This document shows, in pieces, positions 58,401-64,000 of a stretch of 64,000 nt of DNA. The first letter of the stretch is position 1, and every line of letters starts with the position of its first letter. Origin of the DNA: Demequina gelatinilytica (GTDB lineage Bacteria; Actinomycetota; Actinomycetes; Actinomycetales; Demequinaceae); NCBI RefSeq assembly GCF_000971115.1, contig NZ_BBLV01000007.1, forward strand, positions 124,001 to 188,000, in the 5' to 3' direction. Made by a program: the position numbers and the translations under genes. The notes under the pieces were generated by a model that saw nothing but the letters and a program-made list of their open reading frames with translations, did not search any database and was not told where the DNA came from.

Positions 58401-61400
58401 CGGAGAGGTCGTCGGTGATCGACGCCGGATCGTCGACGGTGTAGTCGGTCTGTCCCGAGTTGGTCACGGTGATGGAGTAGGTGACCACGTCGCCCGGGAG
58501 GGAGCTGCCGTCCCCATCCGAGGACTTGACGATCTCCAGGGCGCGCACGGGGACCTCGGTGGTGCAGCCCTGCTCCGTCCCGTCGTCGCAGTTCGACTCC
58601 GGCGGACCCACCACCGCGTTGTCCAGCAGCCCGTCGCCCGTCGGCGGATCGTTCACCGTCACCGAGTACGTGATGGTCGCGGACTCGCCCGCCGCGAGAG
58701 CGCCCTCCCAGCTGATGAGGGGTGCCGCGTAGGACGGCGTGCCGGAGTCGGCCGCCTCGTCGTTGTTGTAGGTCGCGTCGTCGAGCACCGCGGTGAGGTC
58801 GTCCTCGAAGCTCGCCGGGTCATCGGCCGTGTAGTCCGTCTGCCCGGTGTTCGTCACCGTGACCGTGTACGTCACCACGTCGCCCGGGAGCGCCTGATCC
58901 GCGGGGTCGGCGGTCTTGAGGATCTCAAGAGCGCGCACGGGAACCTCGGTGGTGCAGCCCTCCTCTGTGCCGTCGTCGCAGTTCGACTCCGGCGGACCCA
59001 CCACCGCGTTGTCCAGCAAGCCGTCACCCGTCAGCGGATCGTTCACCGTCACCGAGTACGTCACGGTCACGCTCTCACCTGCCGCGAGCGCCCCCTCCCA
59101 GGACAGGACCGGCGCGCTGTACGAGGCCGTCCCGGAGGACGCCGCCTCGTCGTCGTTGTAGGTCGCGTCGTCGAGCACCGCGCTCAGGTCGTCCTCGAAG
59201 CTCGCCGGGTCATCGGCCGTGTAGTCCGTCTGCCCGGTGTTCGTCACGGTCACCGTGTACGTCACCGTGTCTCCGGGCGCCACGGCGTCCGCAGGCGAGG
59301 CCGTCTTGACGATCTCGAGCGAGCCGATGGGCACGGTGGTGGTGCAGTCCGGATCCGTCGAGTCCAGCTCGCAGTTGGACTCGATCGGCCCGACCACCGC
59401 GTTGGTGAGCAGCCCGTCACCCGAGGGCGGATCGTTCACGGTGACCGAGTAGGTGATGGTGACGCTCGCGCCGACCGCGAGCGGCCCGTACCAGCGCACC
59501 TCGGGGGCGGCGTAGTTGGGGACGCCGCTGGTGGCCGCGAGGTCGCCGTTGTACGTCGCGTCGTCGAGGACATCCGAGAGGTCGTCCTCGAAGTAGGCGA
59601 GCAGGTAGTCCGCCTGACCGGTGTTGGTGAGGGTGACGGTGTAGCTGACGGTGTCGCCGGGCACCACCTCGCCCGTCGGCGAGGCCGTCTTGACCATCTC
59701 GAGCTGGCGTACGGGCACCTCGGTGGTGCAGCCCTCCACGCCTGCCTCAGCGGCGCCGTCGTCGCAGTTGGACTCCGGCGGACCCACCACCGCGTTGTCG
59801 AGCAGCCCGTCACCGCTGATCGGGTCGTTCACGGTGACCGAGTACGTGATCTCGATGCTGTCACCGGCGGAGAGCGCTCCCTCCCAGGACAGGATCGGGT
59901 CGGTGAACCCGACGGTCCCCGACGGTGCGGCACCGTCGCCGTTGTACGTCGCGTCGTCGAGCACCGCCGTGAGATCGTCCTCGAAGCTCGCGGGGGCATC
60001 GTCCGTGTAGTCGACCTGGCCGATGTTGTCGACCGTCACCGTGTACGTCACGGTGTCGCCCGGGCGGACGGCGCCTCCGGGGTCGCTCACCTTGGTGATC
60101 TCGAGCGCACGGACCGGCACCTCGGTGGTGCAGCCTTGCTCCGTGCCGTCGTCGCAGTTCGACTCCGGCGGACCCACCACCGCGTTGTCCAGCAAGCCGT
60201 CACCCGAGAGCGGATCGTTCACCGTCACCGAGTAGGTGATGGTGACGCTCTCCCCCGCCTCGAGCGGCCCCTCCCACGACAGCACCGGGTCGGAGAAGGA
60301 CACGGAGCCGGAGCCCGCCGAGCCGTCGCCGTTGTACGTCGCATCGTCGAGCACCGCGCTGAGATCGTCCTCGAACGATGCAGGGTCGCCGACGGTGTAG
60401 TTGAAGGTCCCGGTGTTCTCGACGGTGACGGTGTAGGTCACGGTGTCGCCCGGCAGCACCTCGTCCACGGGGTCGGCGGACTTGGTGATCTCGAGCCCGC
60501 GGATCGGGTCCGGCTCGATGCAGTCCGCGTCCTGCGTCTCAGCCGGGTCGGTGCAGTTGGACTCCGGCGGCCCGACCACCACGTTGTAGAGGTTCCCGTC
60601 GCCGCTCACGGGGTCGTTCACCGTCACGGAGTAGGTGATGGTCACCGACTCGCCCGGCTCGAGCGCGCCCTCCCAATGCAGGGTGGTGCCGGCGACGGTC
60701 ACCGTGCCGCCCGTCGCCGAGGCGTCGCCGTTGTAGGTCGCGTCGTCGAGGACGTCGCTGAGGTCGTCGTCGATCGCGGCCGGGGAGTCGGCGGTGTACG
60801 CCACCTCGCCGTTGTTGGTGACCGTGACCTCGTAGGTGATGGTGTCGCCGGGCAGCGCGCTGTCCGTGCCGTCGGAGCTCTTGACGATGTCGAGCGCACG
60901 GATGGGCACCTCGGTGGTGCAGCCCTCCTCGGTCCCCGTGTCGCAGTTGGATTCGGGCGGGCCCACCACCGCATTGTCGAGCAGCCCGTCGCCGGACGGC
61001 GGCGAGTTCACGGTCACGGAGTACGTGACCGTCACGGAGTCGCCCGCAGCGAGGGCGCCCTCCCAGTGCAGGGTCGGGGACGTGAACGATGCGGTCCCGG
61101 AGGAGGCCGTCGCGTCACCGTTGTACGTCGCATCGTCCAGCACGCCCGAGAGGTCGTCGTCGAACGACGCCGGCGCATCGGTCGTGTAGTCGGCAGGACC
61201 CGGGTTGGTCACGGTGACCGTGTAGGTGACGGTGTCCCCGGGCGCGGCCTCGTCGTCCGGGGACACGGTCTTGAGGATCTCGAGCGCTCGGATGGGGAGC
61301 TCGACGGTGCAGTCGGGGTCGCTCGAGCCGTCGGCACAGTTGGACTCCTCCGGCCCGACCACGGTGTTGCTCAGCAGCCCGTCGCCCGAGACCGGGTCGT

Positions 61401-63021
61401 TCACCGTGACCGAGTACGTGATGTCCGCGGACTCGCCGATCGCGAGCGCGCCGGTCCAGCTGAGAACCGGGTCCGCGTAGCTCGCCGTACCCGAGGACGC
61501 GGCCTCATCGTTGTTGTAGACGGCGTCGTCGAGCACGTCGCTGAGGTTGTCGGTGATCGATGCGAGGCCGTTCTCGTCGTTGTAGTCGACCTCGCCCGTG
61601 TTGGTGACCGTGATGGTGTAATCGACGGTGTCGCCGGGCAGCGCGGAGTCCGCGGGGTCGGCGCTCTTGGTGATGGTGAGACCCGGGTCGGGGAGGTCGA
61701 CGTAGATGGTGTAGTCCTCGACCTCGCCGCGGCCGGTGATCCCGTCCGGGTTCTCGGACAGGTTCGCGCCGGGTGTGGTGCGCAGCCGCAGGTAGGTCGG
61801 ATCGTCCACGGTCTGGACGGCATCGTCCGGCACGATCCAGGACAGGTGCGCGTTGCCGTCCACGCACTCGACGGCGCCGGCCCGCTCCGAGCCCTGGAAC
61901 GTGCCGTCGAAGTTCCAATCGACCCAACCAGAGACATAGCCCGGTCCCACGCACGCGACATCGAGGTCGTACGGCTCTCCGTAATCGGTGTCGAGCACGC
62001 CAGGAGGCGAGATGCCGTCCTCGTCCGTCGCTGGATTTCCCGTGTTGTCGTCGTAGTCGGCGCCGGGGCTGCCGAGGTAGAGCGCATCCGAGTCGACGGT
62101 GGAGCCGAGGATGGGGACGTAGCCGCCCGGGGTGCCGAGCACGAACGACTCGTCGGAGACGTTGGTGTCGCCGCCTCCCACCGTCCCCCCGCTCCAGGTG
62201 GACTGGAGCAGCGAGCCCGCCGAGCCGTAGCTGAGGGGCGCGTCGCCGAAGTCGGCCTCGAAGACCACGCCCAGGGCCACGGCGCTGTAGCCGCCGCCGT
62301 GCATCTGGACGTGCGCCCCCGTCGCGCCCTCCATGAACCCGACCGCGATCGGGCCGTAGGTGTTGTTGACCTCGGAGCACTGGGTGTCATCCGAGGCCAG
62401 GCGAAGCGTGTTGCCCGACACGGTCGCGATCGTGGAGGTGTCGCACGCGCGCGTGCGGTCGATCACACGCCAGGTCGCGTTCTGGTTGGGCGTCGCCTCG
62501 ACGTACTCGCCCTGGCGGAAGTTGTTGCTCTCCGCATCGGCGACCACGAGCCCCCGGACCTCGACCTCCTCGTCTCCCAAGAAGACCGAGCAGTCGAAGT
62601 CGAAGTCGACCGTGCCGGCGTTGTCGACGTTGGCGATGCCCGAGACCAGCTGGTTCGCCCCGTCGATCCCTCCGATGTTGTACAGGTTGTCGAGCGCGTC
62701 GCCACGATAGTTGCCCGGGCGGTATGCACGGATGGGCCCGACCACGTTGGTGATGGTGCAGGTGGTGGTGAGGGTCTGGAGGCCGATCGTCCTCGTGTTG
62801 CTCCTGGTGGTGCCGGACGGGATCGACTCGCCGTCCGCGCCCCACTCGAACCAGTCGATGTAGCCCGGGTAGAGCCCATCGCCGCCCTCGGCATAGCGCG
62901 CCTCCGAGGGCGCACCCACGGTGACGAGCGTGGTCACCGCGAGCACGAGCAGCACCCCTAGCGAAGCGAGCATGCGCTGCGGCGTCCGCAGCGCAAGCGC
63001 TCTCCTGTTGTTGCGGTTCAC
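52441..63021 (-). CDS. giant CshA-type adhesin with 23 DUF11-like repeats and LGSTG cell-wall sorting signal
   Basis: About 3,526 residues starting at GTG 63021, with GGGGGA upstream; a longer reading from 63078 has no ribosome site. A basic N-terminus and hydrophobic segment (RMLASLGVLLVLAVTTLVTVG) form the signal peptide. Then comes a CshA-like adhesive head of about 240 residues (begins with YAEGGDGLYPGYIDWFEWG and contains the FGDAP-SYG motif), then a GEVED region (RGEVEDYTIYVDLPDPG). Twenty-three tandem DUF11-like repeats of about 130 residues follow, each ending in ESNC...C...VP. The tail reads VLGSTGPERVGLW, a membrane helix and WQRRRLGAR: a degenerate LPxTG sorting signal. The predicted role is a long surface fibril for attachment; each repeat can form an intradomain disulfide. 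Confidence 0.9.
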   Translation of the reverse strand: MNRNNRRALALRTPQRMLASLGVLLVLAVTTLVTVGAPSEARYAEGGDGLYPGYIDWFEWGADGESIPSGTTRSNTRTIGLQTLTTTCTITNVVGPIRAYRPGNYRGDALDNLYNIGGIDGANQLVSGIANVDNAGTVDFDFDCSVFLGDEEVEVRGLVVADAESNNFRQGEYVEATPNQNATWRVIDRTRACDTSTIATVSGNTLRLASDDTQCSEVNNTYGPIAVGFMEGATGAHVQMHGGGYSAVALGVVFEADFGDAPLSYGSAGSLLQSTWSGGTVGGGDTNVSDESFVLGTPGGYVPILGSTVDSDALYLGSPGADYDDNTGNPATDEDGISPPGVLDTDYGEPYDLDVACVGPGYVSGWVDWNFDGTFQGSERAGAVECVDGNAHLSWIVPDDAVQTVDDPTYLRLRTTPGANLSENPDGITGRGEVEDYTIYVDLPDPGLTITKSADPADSALPGDTVDYTITVTNTGEVDYNDENGLASITDNLSDVLDDAVYNNDEAASSGTASYADPVLSWTGALAIGESADITYSVTVNDPVSGDGLLSNTVVGPEESNCADGSSDPDCTVELPIRALEILKTVSPDDEAAPGDTVTYTVTVTNPGPADYTTDAPASFDDDLSGVLDDATYNGDATASSGTASFTSPTLHWEGALAAGDSVTVTYSVTVNSPPSGDGLLDNAVVGPPESNCDTGTEEGCTTEVPIRALDIVKSSDGTDSALPGDTITYEVTVTNNGEVAYTADSPAAIDDDLSDVLDDATYNGDASATGGTVTVAGTTLHWEGALEPGESVTITYSVTVNDPVSGDGNLYNVVVGPPESNCTDPAETQDADCIEPDPIRGLEITKSADPVDEVLPGDTVTYTVTVENTGTFNYTVGDPASFEDDLSAVLDDATYNGDGSAGSGSVSFSDPVLSWEGPLEAGESVTITYSVTVNDPLSGDGLLDNAVVGPPESNCDDGTEQGCTTEVPVRALEITKVSDPGGAVRPGDTVTYTVTVDNIGQVDYTDDAPASFEDDLTAVLDDATYNGDGAAPSGTVGFTDPILSWEGALSAGDSIEITYSVTVNDPISGDGLLDNAVVGPPESNCDDGAAEAGVEGCTTEVPVRQLEMVKTASPTGEVVPGDTVSYTVTLTNTGQADYLLAYFEDDLSDVLDDATYNGDLAATSGVPNYAAPEVRWYGPLAVGASVTITYSVTVNDPPSGDGLLTNAVVGPIESNCELDSTDPDCTTTVPIGSLEIVKTASPADAVAPGDTVTYTVTVTNTGQTDYTADDPASFEDDLSAVLDDATYNDDEAASSGTASYSAPVLSWEGALAAGESVTVTYSVTVNDPLTGDGLLDNAVVGPPESNCDDGTEEGCTTEVPVRALEILKTADPADQALPGDVVTYTVTVTNTGQTDYTADDPASFEDDLTAVLDDATYNNDEAADSGTPSYAAPLISWEGALAAGESATITYSVTVNDPPTGDGLLDNAVVGPPESNCDDGTEQGCTTEVPVRALEIVKSSDGDGSSLPGDVVTYSITVTNSGQTDYTVDDPASITDDLSDVLDDATYNGDAAASSGSVGFADPILSWEGALAAGETVTITYSVTVDDPPGGDGILANVVVGPPESNCDSADTTDPDCVEPNPVQALEISKTADPEDEALPGDVVTYTVTVTNTGQVDYTDDAPASFEDDLTAVLDDATYNNDEAADGGTPSYAAPVLSWEGALAVGETVTVTYSVTVNDPMSGDGLLDNAVVGPPESNCDDGTEDPCTTEVPVRALEISKVADPTGEVPAGGTVTYTVTVENIGQVDYTDDAPASFEDDLTAVLDDATYNNDEAASSGTPSYAEPVLSWEGALAAGESVTVTYSVTVDDPPTGDGLLDNAVVGPPESNCDDGTEEGCTTEVPVKAVAIVKYSDAVGSAEPGDEITYTITVTNTGQAPYTAEDPASITDDLSDVLDDAVYNDDASATGGSTSYAEPVLSWSGPLDVGETVVVTYTVTVNDPPSGDGLLTNAVVGPPESNCDADDAGPECEVTVPIASLEIEKTADPAGEVLPGGTVSYTVTVTNTGQVDYFDATFTDDLSEVLDDATYNNDEAADVGTPSYAAPTLSWTGPVAAGESVTITYSVTVNDPLTGDGLLDNAVVGPPESNCDDGTEEGCTTEVPVKALEITKVADPDDEVLPGETVTYTVTVENIGQADYTDDDPASFEDDLSAVLDDATYNDDEAADVGTPSYAAPILSWEGALVAGASATITYSVTVNEPLTGDGLLDNAVVGPPESNCDDGTEVGCTTEVPVKALEITKVADPADEVLPGETVTYTVTVENIGQVDYTDDAPASFEDDLTAVLDDATYNNDEAADSGTPSYAAPILSWEGALAAGETVTVTYSVTVNDPPTGDGLLDNAVVGPPESSCDDGTETGCTTEVPVRELELVKSSDSDGQVLPGDVVTYTITVTNTGQVDYTADAPASLEDDLSDLLDDATYNDDATATGGTPSYTEPVLSWEGPLDVGESVTLTYSVTINEPLSGDGVLDNVVVGPPESNCDSVDSTDPDCVEPNPIRALEITKQAAPAAEVLPGNVVTYTVTVTNTGQTDYTDEDPASFEDDLTAVLDDATYNDDEAADVGTPSYAAPILSWEGALAAGESATITYSVTVNDPLTGDGLLDNAVVGPPESNCDDGTEEGCTTEVPIKALEITKVADPDNEVLPGETVTYTVTVENIGQADYTDDAPAGFEDDLTAVLDDATYNDDEAADVGTPSYAAPLLSWEGALAAGESATITYSVTVNEPLTGDGLLDNAVVGPPESNCDDGAAEDGVERCTTEVPVKALEITKVADPDDEMLPGETITYTITLTNIGQVDYTQATFTDDMSEMLDDATLNSDFTASAGGFTYAAPVLSWFGPIGVGETVTLTYSATVNDPLTGDGVLGNAVVGPPESNCDDGTETGCIVEVPIKALALEKTSDRGVRVQPGDTITYAITVTNTGQVPYTEDQPAAFTDDLTNVLDDATLTDGPTADIGDASVAGSELSWSGSLEPGETATITYTVTVNEPVTGDGEIDNVVIGPEESNCTDPESEDPDCIEHHTLRAMEIVKTADPEGAVTVGDTVTYTIEVTNAGSVPYTFLFPARIDDDLTEILDDATYNDDATADTGSVSYAEPTLTWTGSLGVGETATITYSVTVDDPPGGDASLDNAVLGPPESNCFVATPRDDGEAQLPDECHVVTPIRLLQIEKVADVDAAEPGDVVTYSITVTSTGTGDYTEEDPAAFTDDLTGVLDDATYNGDAAADSGAVSYAEPVLSWSGPLAAGESATITYSVTVDDPPNGDITLANAVLGPPESNCPVVMPLGFLRQSAPVAAAIPDMPEGCQVITPIRLFEVEKIVDTTVASPGDEVRYLVTVTSTGTAAYTDDDPASFTDDLSDVLDDATYNGDAEASAGTVTVSEPTLTWTGPLEVGGTVSVLYSVTIDDPVTGDGTLLNLVTPDGEVGGSCVSEDACSTETTVDTSDVGGAGGDGGVLGSTGPERVGLWAALAAVLLGAGAAVYGTGAWQRRRLGAR
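52600..61690 (-). repeat. 23 tandem ~390-bp coding repeats of the adhesin
   Basis: The units are similar at DNA level, above all in the block encoding GDGLLDNAVVGPPESNC, which recurs nearly base for base in more than half of the units. Central units are most alike, while the first three and last four are more divergent. Three subtypes recur in order (see findings). The period is about 394 bp. Confidence 0.9.
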
Positions 63022-63255
63022 GCTGATCCCCCTGCACCTTCGGCGGAATTCATCAACCGTAAGTCGGGGTGTGGACAACTGCGAGTTTTAGGACAATCAG
63101 GTATAACCGCACCATTGCGGCGCGCGAGAGGGGCGCGGCGCGCCCACGTTCCGACGCGCAGCCTCGACCTCGGACGCGCTCAAGCGCCGCGGCGTGCGTC
63201 GAAGGCGATCAGCGTGCAGAGACGGCTCGCAGCATGGCCCGTCGGAGACGCGACC
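63022..63255. promoter_or_regulatory. AT-rich promoter region of the adhesin gene
   Basis: About 230 bp without a gene. Around 63080-63108 the sequence becomes AT-rich in a 70% GC background and contains TAAAACT and TTATACC on the minus strand, either of which could be a -10 element. A CCGCA/TGCGG hairpin lies at 63107-63120. The adhesin leader would be 50-90 nt long. Confidence 0.45.
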
Positions 63256-63768
63256 TCAGTCGCGCTCGACCCATCGGTCGATGGCCCAGACGATGGCGAA
63301 CGCAAGGCCCGGCTCGACGCCGTCGCGCACGTCGATCGTGTACTTGTCGCGCACGGTGAGCCACTTCTGCGTGATCTGCGCCACCAGCCGGCCCGCCTCA
63401 TCCCGGAGCGAGTAGTCCTTCTCGATGACGTTGCCCTCGAGCAGCCACTGCTGCCCGGAGGCGAGCGTGACGTCGATCTTGTCCTTGATGAACTTGAACG
63501 GCTGGGCGTGCAGGTGCGCGACCTGCGCGCCTGCGGCGTCGGTGACGTCCATCCGCTTGGGGATCCCCATCATCCGTCCGGTGACGTCGAAGAGCTTGGT
63601 CCCCGATGCGTCGAGCACGTCCGCGCGGGGCCGCGGCCCCATCTTGCCGTCGACCAGGAACAGCTCAGCCTCCGTCGTCGGCTCGAGGATGCGGAAGTCG
63701 CGCCCCGCGCCGAACCTGCTCTTCATCAGGAACCGGGTGAAGCCCTCCGGTACGACGACCTCGGACAT
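63256..63768 (-). CDS. LURP-one-related (Tubby C-terminal-like) protein
   Basis: A 170-residue beta-barrel protein of the LURP-one family. Motifs in order are FLMKSRFGAGRDFRI, KLFDVTGRMMGIPKRMDVTDA, AHLHAQPFKFIKDKIDV, WLLEGNVIEKDYSLRD and LVAQITQKWLTVRDKYTIDV. These match the bacterial LURP-one/scramblase-like group. The plant namesake is pathogen-induced; the bacterial role is unknown, with a lipid-binding or scaffold function suggested from the fold. GAGGAGG lies before ATG 63768. Confidence 0.85.
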   Translation of the reverse strand: MSEVVVPEGFTRFLMKSRFGAGRDFRILEPTTEAELFLVDGKMGPRPRADVLDASGTKLFDVTGRMMGIPKRMDVTDAAGAQVAHLHAQPFKFIKDKIDVTLASGQQWLLEGNVIEKDYSLRDEAGRLVAQITQKWLTVRDKYTIDVRDGVEPGLAFAIVWAIDRWVERD

Positions 63769-63929
63769 GTGGCCTCCTCGAGCGCGGGTGGTCCCACTCT
63801 AGGACGCCATCGCACCTGATGGACAGGCTCAAGCGGCGTTGCCGAGGTGCCCGGCGATGCGGTCGAGGCGCGCCGCCACGAACGTCCAGACGCAGACATC
63901 GAGGCGCATGACGACCGGCGGGCGGCTCG

Positions 63930-64000
63930 CTAGACCTCCTCGAGCCTCAGCCCGTCGATGGGCTGCTCCTCCCACACCGCGAAGGGATCACCGGCGACCG
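63930..64000 (-). CDS. C-terminal end of an unidentified gene (partial)
   Basis: The minus-strand frame enters from the right edge and ends at a TAG at 63930-63932. The visible 23 residues end in VAGDPFAVWEEQPIDGLRLE plus two further residues (E, V). The stretch is acidic and coding-like, but too short to assign. It would run toward the LURP-one gene in the same direction. Confidence 0.4.
   Translation of the reverse strand, partial: VAGDPFAVWEEQPIDGLRLEEV

Noticed and set aside
52600-61690. Regular DNA repeats that might be taken for a CRISPR or satellite array
   Set aside because: The period is about 394 bp, in frame, and encodes protein domains; there are no short direct repeats with unique spacers.
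53449-62961. A 3,170-codon open frame on the plus strand, antisense to the adhesin
   Set aside because: It arises because the repeat units lack stops in that frame and because of GC-rich codon bias. Its product is rich in Arg, His and Val without domains, and has no ribosome site. The minus-strand frame has signal, domains and anchor.
1-64000. tRNA, rRNA, insertion sequences, phage or plasmid genes
   Set aside because: No cloverleaf, ribosomal core sequence, transposase, integrase or terminal inverted repeat was recognised by eye; a tRNA scan would confirm.

Overview
The window is about 70% GC, with divergent and tightly packed genes. It carries marker loci of Actinobacteria: a garA/pgsA2-type edge, a fadA2-fabG4-htdX locus, NrdR-controlled nrdDG, and many genes whose TAnnnT -10 box sits 6-8 nt from the start codon. 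A Micrococcales relative such as Demequina or a cellulomonad is my best guess; that is inference, not proof. No rRNA, tRNA, insertion sequence, phage gene or CRISPR array was seen, so this reads as ordinary chromosome.

Layout. 1-2900: FHA protein (partial), CDP-alcohol phosphatidyltransferase, a small protein, MarR regulator, flavoprotein. 2900-7300: bifunctional PutA divergent from a LysR regulator, with nested inverted repeats between them. 7300-10000: EI24 membrane protein, YtcJ-like amidohydrolase, OsmC. 10125-14790: a compact five-gene unit (SDR, TetR, tandem SCP2-like protein, class III aminotransferase, MFS) behind a perfect TetR-type palindrome; I know of no described pathway with this set. 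14780-16980: a small Cys-x2-Cys membrane protein with a CsoR/CstR-type operator on its promoter, a HAD phosphatase, a glutamine amidotransferase. 17000-25200: purine nucleoside phosphorylase, degenerate ribokinase-family protein, esterase, methyltransferase, Nudix-NYN fusion, DUF2254, glutathione peroxidase, YitT, MFS.

25240-34120: fatty-acid and acyl-CoA metabolism (acyl-CoA oxidase with its TetR regulator, divergent thiolase-FabG4-MaoC operon, FadD), with a glutaminase translationally coupled to fadD. 34125-37060: anaerobic ribonucleotide reductase nrdD-nrdG with two NrdR boxes exactly 32 bp apart. 37443-43100: cell-envelope block (anchored VanY-type peptidase, NAGPA-type phosphodiester glycosidase, GT2-GtrA fusion, membrane protein) plus a dihydroorotate dehydrogenase-like enzyme. 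43134-49222: glutamate decarboxylase, membrane protein, MetE-like methyltransferase with a foldable leader, LRV-repeat protein with an N-terminal Cys cluster, second PLP decarboxylase. 49295-52260: pntA-pntB transhydrogenase.

52441-63021 is one giant gene for a roughly 3,526-residue secreted CshA-type adhesin: signal segment, CshA-like head, GEVED domain, 23 DUF11-like repeats of about 130 residues, and an LGSTG plus transmembrane plus basic tail typical of sortase substrates. The right edge has a LURP-one protein and the last codons of an unknown gene.

Together the genes suggest a facultatively anaerobic actinobacterium (NrdDG, GadB, PntAB) with fatty-acid and proline catabolism and an elaborate cell surface.
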